A DNA stretch of 64,000 nt from assembly GCA_033675265.1 (NCBI GenBank), contig JAUJYZ010000846.1, positions 62,001 to 126,000 of the forward strand. The letters are read 5' to 3'. A program made the translations under genes and the position numbers. The stretch is from Actinostola sp. cb2023 (lineage: Eukaryota; Cnidaria; Anthozoa; Actiniaria; Actinostolidae). This document shows positions 34,401 through 44,760 of the stretch, in pieces (the stretch's first letter is position 1; each line of letters begins with the position of its first letter). Below the pieces are notes generated by a model that saw only the letters and a program-made list of their open reading frames with translations, made no database searches and was not told where the DNA came from.

Positions 34401-34649
34401 CAGTATATACCTTGTCATCTAGTAGCCTGTTTGAGCAAATCATCATTTTTGTGAATCTAAGCTTACTAGCAGAATACAAACAATGTACAGCTTATTCGAT
34501 GGTTTGATATGTATAATACATTTGTATATACATATCAGTATTTGTTACAAGCCTGGATACTTACCTTAATTGTTTTTATTTTAGGTCGTATTTCGCGCTC
34601 TGTCATCGCCATATCCCCTAGGAGATGACTCAACATTGAATGACAAAGG
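31413..34649 (+). CDS. Scattered short candidate exons, unrecognised
   Basis: Short segments with splice-like borders occur on the plus strand. Examples are 31414-31470 (MPTSPPSSESNNFYYL), 33295-33392 (VRFALEETTCSVVICCPCDA), 34313-34349 (PQHVPDNAEKE) and 34585-34649 (VVFRALSSPYPLGDD). They could continue the small-exon gene at 13139-16774 on the far side of the CACTA insertion, but no domain supports this. Individually weak. Confidence 0.2.
31757..32867. mobile_element. TA-flanked Tc1/mariner-type MITE, 1.1 kb
   Basis: The terminal inverted repeats CAGTCAATCCAAAAAAAGGT and CCTTTTTTGGATTGACTG extend through GTTGTCCAGAATATAT and a further imperfect arm. TA lies immediately outside both ends. 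This is the size and target choice of a non-autonomous Tc1/mariner element. No transposase is present; its length is due to a nested TTAA element. Confidence 0.8.
31908..32768. mobile_element. TTAA element nested in the mariner-type MITE
   Basis: The ends TTAAGTAGCGGTCCAGCTAA and AGCTGGACTGCTACTTAA are inverted repeats. The arms continue imperfectly (GAGGTAGGC/GGCCTACTTC). It is 861 bp and non-coding. Confidence 0.75.
33703..34033. repeat. Palindromic MITE with tRNA-like segment
   Basis: The ends TAAAGAAGCAATAACCCCAT and ACGTGGGGTTATTGCTTCTTTA pair over about 70 bp, down to CCCCAGGTGGGAAACGA and its complement. Inside the right half, 33921-33985 has a strong RNA polymerase III A-box match (TAGCTCAGTGG), a TAGAGC D-arm and a weak B-box-like GGTCATTCGTTTCC. 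This part therefore looks tRNA-derived, as in SINEs. Confidence 0.7.
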
Positions 34650-34898
34650 TATGCACAGTACTCACAAAAATCCACAAGGACTATGGAAGGAAATTGCAGT
34701 CCAGAATGAAGGGTTATGGTGAAATTAGCCTGATTTTCAGACGGTCAGCGGTCCTCGGCTACACTCCACTCCCCCTTCCCCGTCTGATAAACCTTGTTGG
34801 AATCCGTGTTCTTCTTTGTCTGATTTTTAACCAATCAGAGCGAGGCTTTTACTTTTCACAAACTCAGGTATTCAAAGAATTTGAAAGTGTTTTTCAAG

Positions 34899-37220
34899 AT
34901 GGCGGCTGCTGTTGTTGAATGTTGTGTTAGAAACGTATGCGAAGCCTTCAGGATTTCGGAGCTATTCCCTGAACAAAAAGACGCTCTTATCGAATTTGTG
35001 AATAGACGAGACGTATTTCTGAACCTGTCTACAGAGTATGGGAAATCTCTGGTATTCCAAATGGTCCCTTATGTGCACACCGAACTAGCAAAATTTGGCC
35101 ATGCGGGATACTCATTGACACCGATAGTAGTGGTGATTTCTCCTCTGCTAAGCCTAATGGAAGACCAAAAGAGTTATTTGCGAGGCATTGGGTTGAAGGC
35201 TGCTGCCATAGTAGACAATAAAGAAGAAAACGACAAAATAGAGCGGAATGAATTCAACATTGTCTTCACATCTCCAGAATCACTGCTTGGAAATCCAAGA
35301 TGACAAAATATGCTAAACAACAGTTTTTACAAAGAAAATCTTATTGGAATCACTGTGGATGAAGCTCATTGTATAAGCCATTGGTAAGTTTCCGTTAATT
35401 TTACCTTCACTTACATGGTAAATTTATAAGTTTGTAAGCATTCCTTATTTAACTATACGCTCTACTAGCGTGAAGTCGGGCTTCTAACTATACTGATATG
35501 TAGCCTATTTGAACTAAGCTAAATATAGTAGTCTTGTAGTCCCTCTTGTAGTCGACTCGGTAGAACATGCTTTCCTTGCAATTTACTGCGATTTCACAAA
35601 CTCAGCGAATCATGAATGACAGTGACATAGTTTATTTACCATAAATATATCAATACAAATAGCGTATATACTTATATACTTCACTGTGTGTATCAATCAC
35701 TTCGTTCTAAGTTCTAAAGATTTCTAAACCCTTTGCAGTACTAGTACTGGATTGATAAATCCATATCTCTATGAATTATTTTGGTTATTTTGAAAACAAG
35801 ATGACATAACCTTTTCTCGTGTTGATATTTACAATCGATAAACCATGTTGTTAGAGCCTTCAGTGATTATCTTTGTGGCTGGCACAGAGTAGGGCACATG
35901 TGCTGTAGAACCCAGTTGGCGATTTGAGGTCAAAGCAGATGAACGGTCTGCATTTTTAGAGTTGGGCCTTCCACAGGAAACCCGACTAATAAAGAATAGT
36001 AAAAGCCATACCAAGTATTGTTAATTACTGACAATACTGTGATGTTTATTTGTTTTAATGCAAGGCCACTGAGTTTCACTACACCTACATGTATATAGTT
36101 AAGTTAGATATTTATCATTTCTAAGTTGTACTCACTTTACGTTATCTAATTGTAACAGGGGAAACTCAACTAGTCAAACAGCAGTTGCTTTCAGGAGGTG
36201 GTTTTATAAGCTAAGTGAGTTGCGTTCCCTCGTCTCTAAAGATGTTGCCTTTATGGCAATAACTGCAACTGCAACACAGAAGACAAAGAAAGCCATCATA
36301 AACGTCCTTCGACTTCAACAATTCAAGGAGATTACACAAAGCCCAAATAAAAGTAACATTGCCTTTGCTGTGAGATACATGGATAAAAAGTTGTCCTTAT
36401 TGGATCACTTTCAGTGGCTCATTAGAAAGTTGAAAGAAAAGGAAAGGTCATAATATACTGTCAGACTGTGAAACAGTGTTCCACTCTGTATTCCCTTTTT
36501 GTTCAAGAGCTTAGACGTGATTTTCTTTGTGATGAAACAGACCCAAGGAAAAGGCTTGTGGAGATGTTACATTCCCTGTCACCTAAGTCAATGAAGGAAA
36601 TTGTTCTCCAAGAAATGGGAAATGTAAATGGGTACATTAAAGTCCTCATTTGTACAATTGCATTTGGTTAACTGCAAAGCAGTTAACACCATTATCCACT
36701 TTGGGCTCTAAATCTGTCGAGGCTTACATCCAAGAGAGTGGCAGAGCTGGGAGAGATGGACAAGCAAGTAAAGCAATATTGCTCTACCAATCAATTATGT
36801 TAATGCATGTTGACAAGGATACGAGGGAGTATGTGAGAGGAAAATTTGATTGCAGAAGAAAGTATTTAATGGACTTTTTCCAAGAATCACCCAGTTCTGG
36901 CAGTACTTCTTCAAATGAGTTATGCTGTGATCTATCTTTGTTGTGATGATGCTGATTTCTTTTCCCCGACTACTTCAATATCATCTACTTATTATGGTCT
37001 AACTCGTCCAGTTCACACAAGACGAGTTACAAGTATTGAAAGAAAGGCTTATAATGTTTAGAAAGAGTATTGTCGTAAAGTTGCTGAAACAAGTACCTCA
37101 TGGAAAATTACCAGTCATGTCCATTCCAGAACTGCTTGTGGGTTTTTCTGACACACAAATTAATCAGATTCTTGACAACGCCAACAAGATATTTAGTTTG
37201 TCAGATGCTCAGGGGACTTA
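34899..37220 (+). pseudogene. RecQ-like DNA helicase, broken
   Basis: The likely start is the ATG at 34899 (AAGATGGCGG). The first exon has helicase motifs FPEQKDALIEF, a variant Walker A (LSTEYGKSLVFQ), VVISPLLSLMEDQ and, after an in-frame TGA at 35301, VDEAHCISHW at a GTAAGT donor. The next exon from 36159 gives MAITATATQ. A frame change near 36445 leads to VIIYCQTVKQCS. Around 36665 several bases are missing before VNCKAVNTIIHFG, then QESGRAGRDG (motif VI) in yet another frame. A last block (37036-37220) ends at a TAA formed by the TTAA site of a foldback. The order is that of superfamily-2 RecQ helicases, which unwind DNA 3' to 5'. It is a recognisable but decayed copy, possibly of mobile origin. 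Confidence 0.82.
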
Positions 37221-37905
37221 AGGTGGTTCCAGCATAATGAATGACCTGTTTGCCGTATTTTTTTAACTCGCTCGCTCCGCGTCAATATTGCTTGGATTTT
37301 ATTATACTTAACACAAATAGTAATTCAACTATTCTGCTTTTGGAAGGTTTATTCAAAATTATCATTGTAAGCCGCGTTTGTGAATGCCAGCTGATATTCA
37401 AACGACACTATTTTCACTAAAACTGCTGCCAAACGGTTTTCCCTCGTACGATTTTTTTTAAACTTCGTTAACGACCTTTTAAGGTCCATAGTGATGTTCT
37501 GACGAGGTAAGAAGAAAATTGTTCGAGCCGAAGTCACGTAACAACCGATAGGTCCAAATATTGACAACAAAAATATGAACTGGTGATTTCGGCTCGATCA
37601 ATTTCCTTCTTACCTCGTCAGAACATTACTAGGGACCTTAAAATTTAAGGTCGTTCACGAAGTTTATAAAAAATCGTACGAGGGGAAACCGTTTGGCAGC
37701 AGTTTTAGTGAAAATAGTGTCGTTTGAATATCAGCTGGCATTCACAAACGCGGCTTACAATGATAATTTTGAATAAACCGTCCAAAAGCAGAATGGTTGA
37801 ATTAGTATTTGTGTTAAGCACAATAAAATCCAAGCAATATTGACGCGGAGCGAGCGAGTTAAAAATACGGCAAACCGGTCATTCATTATGCTGGAACCAC
37901 CTTAA
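37218..37905. mobile_element. Foldback element, TTAA-flanked
   Basis: The 688-bp near-perfect palindrome begins TTAAGGTGGTTCCAGCATAA and ends TTATGCTGGAACCACCTTAA. The arms are over 300 bp. The layout (TTAAGGTG ends, a block of AACTCGCTCG, an inner hairpin) parallels foldback element A, indicating a related family. It inserted at the TTAA that supplies the stop codon of the RecQ-like gene. Confidence 0.88.
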
Positions 37906-38617
37906 GGCAAGGGTCTAGTGACAAAATTAACTAAAAATGACAACAACAAAAATTTAAAAAATTCTAGAGCTTGAATTTCATCGACACTTAGCATGAAGTA
38001 AAGTAGATATGGTATCTTCATTTCACCTTATGCAATTGACCTTTGACCTGTCACGTGACTTTTTGGAGAGGCATAAGAGACTTTGTTTGGAGCATCGAAA
38101 AACTACACGCAACACGTTATCAATTACTCTAGATAGTTTCTCTGAATAGTGATTATCATCGTTCCAATTAGAAAAGTGGAACTTTTTATACTTAGAACTC
38201 CTGATTTACTGAATTATGAAATTATTCGCCGAATGTGTATGTTAACACTGGGATTATCACTCACGACTTCAAATTTTCCAAAATTTCTGATTGACTCATG
38301 ATAGATTACTCCTTGAGAAATATTTCTGACAATACTACCTTAATAAAATCGTACAAAATGCCGTACTCCAGGAGCAAAATACATGTACATATCGAAACTT
38401 CAAACGCCAGCCATTTTGCAAACCCTAAGCCTGCAGTGCATAACCAGCGGTCAATTGCATTAGAAACAATGAACCAATGAGAGGAGAGATTGCCGAGAAA
38501 GAAAGATGGCGGACGAACAGAAGCAGTTTTCGTAAGACCAAAGACAATAACGAGTAATTAATGTGAAAAATATTCAACGGCAAGCGTTTTAACGAACAGC
38601 GTATCAAGATAGAGATA
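37906..38617. other. Intergenic, no supported gene
   Basis: Nothing recognisable. The frames at 38298-38480 (+) and 38425-38607 (-) are short and featureless. Confidence 0.4.
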
Positions 38618-39045
38618 CAGTAAAAACCCGCATATAAGAAACTGCAGATTAAGAACCTCCAGGCTGAAATTTAGCCAATTAAGCACCCAATATATAAGAA
38701 CCAGTACAGCCTGACAAATGAAGCAGGTTCTTATGTGAAAAATGACTAAAGCTCAGTACACACAGGTACAGTCGGTGTTGAATATGCAGAAATATTACAT
38801 TTACTATACAGTTGGGTTGTTAATGTTTAGTGTGAATATTAGACATTTCAGGGTCAATAGTTCACTAATTAAAACAAATTGTAAGGAAATACACCATATC
38901 AGGAACATTACAATTGTTTTTTGCCCTGTAAATAAGAACCTGTTAAGAACCTATTCAGCCTGATTTCTCACTAGACACCCAATATATAAGAACCATTTCA
39001 GCCTGACTTGGAAAAATAGAGGTTCTTTTATGCGGGTTTTTACTG
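38618..39045. mobile_element. Tigger/pogo-like MITE with TA target
   Basis: The ends CAGTAAAAACCCGCATA and TGCGGGTTTTTACTG are inverted repeats flanked by TA. The interior repeats CAATATATAAGAACC and CAGCCTGA. The CAGT terminus, TA target and size fit a Tc1/mariner-superfamily MITE. Non-coding. Confidence 0.8.
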
Positions 39046-40157
39046 TACATTCTTCCATGGATGACATTTATTTTGCCGCTTGTTCCTCGTAAACAGTGAG
39101 ATAAGTCAAAAGAAAACCTAAATAAACACGATATATACAAAGAGTTTATGTGGTTTTGCTGTTTGTTTTGTAACTGCTATCACCCCCATTACTACCATTA
39201 TTACATGTATGAGTATAGAATTACTATTTCCTGTAAGTAGTAAACATTTTGGCGCAAAATTAGAAAATTTCAGTTGTAAACATCCAAGCTCTGTACTCGT
39301 GAGATCTATTTTGTTAATGCTTGGTGTAAATATGTGCCTTACATTTCTAAATCCAAAGACCTGTGGTTTTGGAAAAGTTGCTGCGATTTTTGGTGCTAAA
39401 AAGTCCAGAGAATTGAAACGCGGGGAGAATGAAGGAAAAGCAAAATTTGGTGTGCGAGTACTTCAGGAGCGCTACACAACATTCAGAGATATATTTCAAG
39501 AAAAAGATGACTTCTCGATGGACTTCAACGATTTTAATAAGAAGTTCAGCGCTCTTCAGGAGGCAGTAAGTAAATGGAGCTCCCGTAAAAAGCAAGACAA
39601 GGAAAAATATCTGAAAGAATTCTCAGTTGAAAGCTGGAACTCGCTGTCAGGAGCCAAGAAGCGGTAACACACACTGTTTGACTGTAAAGGGTGCCATCAA
39701 AACTTTCCTAAAGCCCAGTCCTTATTTCCTGTTAAGTCTCCTCGATTGAAATCTAAAGAGAAAGAAAATCCATTTGTCATATCAAGAAATTTGAGAGAAG
39801 CCACCTCTAAACAAAGTCGACTGCTCAACAAGACAGCGATCAAGGAAACTGCAAGATGTTTATATGACTCTATAAACAGTGTATTCACAATTGTATCTGG
39901 TGGGGTAACATTTGCAGAAGCTCTTACAAAGGTCCCTGACACAAATCTCAAGTTAAAACCCACACAATCCGAGGCAAAGCAAATTAGAAGAAACATTCTA
40001 ATAGAGGCTAAAAAGAATACTGAAGAAAAATGGAAGGAAACTTCTCTTATTGGGTAAAATCAATTTCATAATTATAATAATAATTCTTAACCGAGCATCA
40101 AAAGTTTAAACAAATTGTACAGTATTTCATAATTCACCGATATAGATGAATCTACAC

Positions 40158-40280
40158 AATAATAATAATAATAATAATAACAATAACAATATTAATAATA
40201 ATAATAATAAATACTGAACAGCTAAATCATAACACCAATAATAATAACAACAACAATAACGTTAACAACAACAATAATAG
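40158..40280. repeat. (AAT)n/(AAC)n microsatellite
   Basis: AATAAT and AACAAC-type units run through this part of the intron just outside the left end of the miniature Polinton. Confidence 0.85.
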
Positions 40281-40425
40281 TTTACAGTGCGACTACTGTA
40301 ACTGGGGCCACTTATATGGTTGAAGTCGTCACACTGTAATTAACATTTTCAATGAAGTGCATACAATGTATTCATAAGGAATAATACATGTTCATGCATG
40401 TATTATGTGTGTGTAATGCACAATA

Positions 40426-41303
40426 AGTAGTAGTCAAATGACAGTTCTGGCCCACGGGCGCTCCGGAGCACACCGGAGCCATCCGATACCATCCGAGTTC
40501 TGGGCCACGGGCGGCCCGGACCAGCCCGGAGAAGGACTTTTTCCGGGCCACCGCACAGGACCGCCCGTACCAAGGAGCCACGCTGCACCGGCCTAAGGAT
40601 TTGTGTTATGCCACGACTATTTTTAAAATGACATTTTTCGCTGACGTTTTTTATTTTCCCAGTATTTCGTTTTATCCGTGAGTCAGCAGTTCGTGACACA
40701 AACAAGTGACGTCGGCACAAATAAACATAAAGAAAAATCCATTTTGAGAACTCTGTATTCGAAAATGTCCACCACTCGTACCTCCCTTAACCTAAGCCTC
40801 TAGCTATCCGGTCACCTCGATCACAGTATGAAAATTCTTTTGATCACGTTATGTAACAACTGGTCTATTGTTTAATTTTATAAAGTATCTTCAACCTAAT
40901 ATTTTGATGTCGAGGTTTCAAACATACATCCTCAGGATTAAAAAAAATGTACAAAGATTAACTTAAACAATGGAGAGGCACGCTAGATAAGTGATCTATT
41001 GTTGTATCAACAGGTGACCATATGTAAATTCGTCTGTGTATCAGAACAATAATAACTAACTGATAATTAACTGACACCAGAGTCAAACACGCGAGTCTTT
41101 TTAAAATGTGATATATTTACAACTTGGCAATTATAAAATCGCAACATTTCTCTAAATAATTATAAAATCACCATGACCACCAGTGTAGTTTCAAAGCTGC
41201 TTTATTAGACTTATAAGACATTTAAACATCCAAAACAAACAAAGAATGAAATTTGATAGTTCACATTCACTTGCTCTTAATACTTCTGCCAGTTAGGTAT
41301 TGA
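40426..41303. repeat. Left terminal inverted repeat of miniature Polinton
   Basis: It pairs with 44761-45670. The outermost 160 bp is strikingly GC-rich (CGGGCGGCCCGGACC) against an AT-rich remainder. The inner end is GCCAGTTAGGTATTGA. Confidence 0.92.
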
Positions 41304-41323
41304 TATTGATATTGATATTGATA

Positions 41324-41872
41324 TTAGGTATTGGCTCTCAATCGTTCTGAACGTCGAGGAGGTATCACTACATCGTCGTATTTATGGGCATCCCGAAAAG
41401 GTATCCACTTGATGGGTTTTTCTGTACTTGGTGGGGGAGTGGGTGGAAATATGTGTGGGCCAGATGGAGTGTTTGGTGTATTGAACAAGGAGGTTGGTTG
41501 CCCCATTTCTGAATGGGCTCTTATTGGAGTAGAAGGAACCTCAACTGAAGTTGATGGTCTCGAAGTAGACGGTCTAATTTTAGAGGTTAGGCGTTGTAAC
41601 ATGGAAGGTGGTTTAGATGTCACAAAACCACTATCACGACTTAGACTTGTTGAGGGAACATTTTTTGGGGTTGTCAAAGCCGGCAGATGACTTTCATCAG
41701 CCAACGGTGGTAGGACTGCTTCTTGTCTGGGTCTGACCACCAGACTGTTCGGAAGTTGTTGTTCGAGGTGGAGGTAGCGATTAAACAGCTGGTTGTATTC
41801 CTTGGTTTTGATTTCCGCGGGAACACTGGGGTCTTTTAACATGTGGTCCATCTGCTCTTCTAAATCCTGCAT
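41324..41872 (-). CDS. Polinton-associated ORF with Ser/Pro-rich tail
   Basis: An intact 182-codon frame. The first 50 residues are helical and charged (MQDLEEQMDHMLKDPSVP, then YNQLFNRYLHLEQQL). The rest is a Ser/Thr/Pro-rich stretch ending PPRRSERLRANT. It overlaps the 3' end of the ATPase gene by about 90 bp in another frame. The helical N terminus resembles small proteins I associate with Polinton-type elements, next to the ATPase. Function unknown; a virion or scaffold role is only inference. Confidence 0.6.
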   Translation of the reverse strand: MQDLEEQMDHMLKDPSVPAEIKTKEYNQLFNRYLHLEQQLPNSLVVRPRQEAVLPPLADESHLPALTTPKNVPSTSLSRDSGFVTSKPPSMLQRLTSKIRPSTSRPSTSVEVPSTPIRAHSEMGQPTSLFNTPNTPSGPHIFPPTPPPSTEKPIKWIPFRDAHKYDDVVIPPRRSERLRANT

Positions 41873-42683
41873 GGCTTTTAAGAGGGGTGACTGTAAGTAC
41901 CCTTGACGTTGAAAAAATCATCGCATCCAATTGACCCCCAGTCTGTGGGGGATCGTTGGGAAGAACATTAGTACGCAGTCGACACTCCTCTGGAGTATTG
42001 GGTTTGAGATCTACAAAGAGGTAGCCATAAGGTCGTTGCACTGCAGCTTCATACTTATGAAGAAACTGGGCGGTCTTGCCAGGGTACATCTGTTTTCCCA
42101 ATGTTGTTATTTGTAGTTTGTCTCTTGGGGTTTTAAACAAAACCATGTAGGCCGCATTCAAACTCAACGTGCGCATGATTTTACCTTGAAAGTAGACATT
42201 CTGACAGAGGAAAATGACACTGAGGTTTCGGTGATGAGATCCGTTGGTGAATAAATTCATAATTCTTTTGTCGTTGGAGGTCTCGGCCATTTGGTCGTCA
42301 ATGACTATCAGATTGTTGACTTTGGGATCAAAATACCAATCCTCGTCCAGGTCGTGAGGAATGCCTTTGACAAACTCGATCCCTGGTAGAGTCTGCTGCA
42401 TTTGCTCATAGGCCGGTTGCCATTGTGAATAGCTCCATACAATACGTTGAGGGCGAGGTTGAATGACTCTACTTGCGTGTTGAAGTAAGTTCTGAACCCA
42501 GACCGTTTTCCCAGACCCAGTCATTCCCGCCACGATAGCCGTGAAGGGGTGGAGTAACTTAAAGGTTGTACAAGATGAAGCAATCTCTGATTTTGGAGAT
42601 TTCTGGAATTTGTGTTTGTTATTAATGTGTCTTTTAAGATTATCATTTCTCGAAAATTCTTTACCATACTCTGGACAATTCAT
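41781..42683 (-). CDS. Zinc-finger/packaging ATPase (A32/FtsK-HerA type)
   Basis: An intact 300-codon frame. Residues 1-24 form a C2H2-like finger (FSRNDNLKRHINNKH) in which the second Cys is replaced by Tyr (CPEYGKEF). Walker A is AGMTGSGKT (about residues 53-61), Walker B is NLIVIDDQ (about residues 123-130), and a conserved SVIFLCQNVYFQ strand follows. This is the genome-packaging ATPase fold of Polintons and related large DNA viruses, which drives DNA into capsids. The 300-residue length is compatible. The C-terminal 40 residues overlap the next gene and may be less conserved. The finger fused at the N terminus could give DNA specificity. No breaks are seen. Confidence 0.85.
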   Translation of the reverse strand: MNCPEYGKEFSRNDNLKRHINNKHKFQKSPKSEIASSCTTFKLLHPFTAIVAGMTGSGKTVWVQNLLQHASRVIQPRPQRIVWSYSQWQPAYEQMQQTLPGIEFVKGIPHDLDEDWYFDPKVNNLIVIDDQMAETSNDKRIMNLFTNGSHHRNLSVIFLCQNVYFQGKIMRTLSLNAAYMVLFKTPRDKLQITTLGKQMYPGKTAQFLHKYEAAVQRPYGYLFVDLKPNTPEECRLRTNVLPNDPPQTGGQLDAMIFSTSRVLTVTPLKSHAGFRRADGPHVKRPQCSRGNQNQGIQPAV

Positions 42684-42773
42684 GTTTACTGCACAGAAGC
42701 AATCGGTAGAATGAGTAGAAACAATATATACACTAATTTTTATAGTTTTTTTTTTCCTTCAAAATCGCAATTC

Positions 42774-43400
42774 TCATTGGTAAAAATCCTCTTCCTCCTC
42801 TTCCTCCTCTTCCTCCTCTTCCTCCTCTTGTTCCTCTTGTTCCTCTTGTTCCTCTTGTTCCTCTTGTTCCTCTTGTTCCTCTTGTTCCTCTTGTTCCTCT
42901 TGTTCCTCTTGTTCCTCTTGTTCCTCTTGTTCCTCTTGTTCCTCTTGTTCCTCTTGTTCCTCTTGTTCCTCTTGTTCCTCTTGTTCCTCTTGTTCCTCTT
43001 GTTCCTCTTGTTCCTCTTGTTCCTCTTGTTCCTCTTGTTCCTCTTGTTCCTCTTGTTCCTCTTGTTCCTCTTGTTCCTCTTGTTCCTCTTGTTCCTCTCG
43101 TTCCTCTTGTTCCTCTTGTTCCTCTTGTTCCTCTTGTTCCTCTTGTTCCTCTTGTTCCTCTTGTTCCTCTTGTTCCTCTTGTTCCTCTTGTTCCTCTTGT
43201 TCCTCTTGTTCCTCTTGTTCCTCTTGTTCCTCTTGTTCCTCTTGTTCCTCTTGTTCCTCTTGTTCCTCTTGTTCCTCTTGTTCCTCTTGTTCCTCTTCCT
43301 CCTCTTCCTCCTCTTCCTCCTCTTCCTCCTCTTCCTCCTCTTCCTCCTCTTCCTCCTCTTCCTCCTCTTCCTCCTCTTCCTCCTCCTCCTCCTCATTCAC
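42774..43400 (-). repeat. EEQ-coding 9-bp tandem array (about 60 units)
   Basis: The unit CTTGTTCCT (minus-strand GAG GAA CAA) is repeated about 50 times, flanked on both sides by CTTCCTCCT units. On the minus strand it forms a 208-codon frame starting MNEEEEE, purely Glu/Gln and ending EEEDFYQ. The other frames are also open (RNK and FLL repeats) because the period is 9. It is upstream of and co-oriented with the ATPase gene. A genuine acidic protein is possible, but the periodicity alone explains the open frames. Confidence 0.9.
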
Positions 43401-43518
43401 TCCTCCTCCTCATCATCATCATTCCCTTCTTTCCCCTCGCTAAACTATCAGATAACTCAATAAATAGCATAGTGTCTCTAAATAAGGTTCATTTGAATAA
43501 ATCTCCCATAGAGACAAC

Positions 43519-43845
43519 ATGAGTCAACTACTATGTCAAAATTTTGGTTATTTGCATCATTTAGCACAATGTCCTCCCCATCAAAGAGATTTATTACTGG
43601 CCTCCGCTAGTCCAGAACAGGTTCATGCCATTTGTGAAGTGTGTTTAAATTTGTGTATGGGCACTCTTCCGGTTACGGTTGGACAAAAAGAAAGACTAAG
43701 ACCATATGTGGATGTCATACGAGAATTAGCGGACTCCTCAATTCCTTTCAAAACCAAGAAACGAACTCTAGCCCAACACGGTGGGGGATTTGTGTCCGAT
43801 GTCATGTCACCGCTGATGTCAGCTTTGAGCCTGTTTTTGCTATAA
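43519..43845 (+). CDS. Small Polinton-associated protein with Gly-rich hydrophobic tail
   Basis: An intact 108-codon frame. It has a Cys-containing helical core (SPEQVHAICEVCLNLCMGTL) and a basic KTKKRTLAQ segment followed by GGGFVSDVMSPLMSALSLFLL. The final Gly-rich, hydrophobic segment resembles the short core or membrane-active peptides that accompany Polintons and adenovirus-like elements. I recognise the pattern as recurrent beside Polinton packaging genes, but its function is not established. It lies just before and on the same strand as the zinc-binding protein gene. Confidence 0.65.
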   Translation: MSQLLCQNFGYLHHLAQCPPHQRDLLLASASPEQVHAICEVCLNLCMGTLPVTVGQKERLRPYVDVIRELADSSIPFKTKKRTLAQHGGGFVSDVMSPLMSALSLFLL

Positions 43846-43901
43846 ATAATCTCGTCTTGAAAGAAAACCTTCATTTTACCTTGACTACCTGAGGAAGCAA
43901 C

Positions 43902-44699
43902 ATGAAGAGATCAAGAGTCGATTCTACTAGCTCTGAAGAAAGTTCAGTTTCTGGACAGAGTTCCTCGGAATTGGACATTTTTGACGATGACGATATCGAA
44001 GAAGTTATGCAGGATCTCTCCCAGAGTACTATCCCGAAAGATAAGGCTCTAGCCTTTCTTCACAGTCTTGCTGCTTCAAAAAGTATTTTATACTGGAATT
44101 CTCATGGTGAGATGACTTATCATCAACGAAGAATTCCCATGACCAATATAGTAGAACTCATTGAATATGCCATGTTACCATACAACCTCGATGTCAGAAC
44201 CCCGAGAGGACTCAAAACATTCACGAACGGGTTGACGGAAGTCGGAATTGACAAAACACTTATACGAAACAAACGCTTGCTGGCAGATCTGGTTGCTAGG
44301 CAACCCGAAGAAGAGAATACTGACGATGACAGTGAGAGTGGAAAAGAAGAAACGGATGAATCTGAGGCAGAAAGCACATCAACAGAATCTGACAGTGGCA
44401 AGTCGGAAAGTTCAGAATCGGATGACGAACCTAGGGAGTGTCACGTGTGTCGTGACTTCAAACCGTTCTACACAATACCTATTGTTCAATGCCCTAAATG
44501 TCTGTGGCGAGAAAGCTACTACTGCCGTCAAAATCAACATGTCGAGTGCGATGTGTGTGCACATGTGTTCCCAGTGGATGTCAAAACCACAAAAACAACA
44601 TTATGCCGTTGTAGAGACTGCGATGCTGTTCATGAATTGTCGTTAAAATTCAATAAATTGAAACTCGTTGACAGGGATCAAGAATCTGAAGAAAATTAA
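43902..44699 (+). CDS. Acidic protein with C-terminal Cys-rich zinc-binding module
   Basis: An intact 265-codon frame. The N terminus is Ser/acid-rich. Residues about 60-130 form a conserved-looking domain (ILYWNSHGEMTYHQRRIPMT, then RTPRGLKTFTNGLTEVGI). An acidic linker follows, then residues 178-245 with repeated CxxC pairs (CHVCRDF, CPKCLW, CDVCAHVF, CRCRDCDA) typical of zinc ribbons or RING-like folds. The central domain recurs in Polinton-type elements, where it lies near the ATPase. A regulatory or DNA-binding role is inferred. Confidence 0.7.
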   Translation: MKRSRVDSTSSEESSVSGQSSSELDIFDDDDIEEVMQDLSQSTIPKDKALAFLHSLAASKSILYWNSHGEMTYHQRRIPMTNIVELIEYAMLPYNLDVRTPRGLKTFTNGLTEVGIDKTLIRNKRLLADLVARQPEEENTDDDSESGKEETDESEAESTSTESDSGKSESSESDDEPRECHVCRDFKPFYTIPIVQCPKCLWRESYYCRQNQHVECDVCAHVFPVDVKTTKTTLCRCRDCDAVHELSLKFNKLKLVDRDQESEEN

Positions 44700-44760
44700 A
44701 CAGTTGAATTGTCTTTTGGGAGGTCTTTTGTCGAGTAAACCCCAAATAAAACTGTCTAAA

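Noticed and set aside
42740..43396. A 218-codon minus frame of RNK repeats
   Set aside because: A third reading of the same array, with no independent support.
42612..43463. A 283-codon plus-strand frame of FLL repeats
   Set aside because: It is the reverse reading of the 9-bp EEQ array; a period of 9 keeps several frames open. It also overlaps the start of the ATPase gene.
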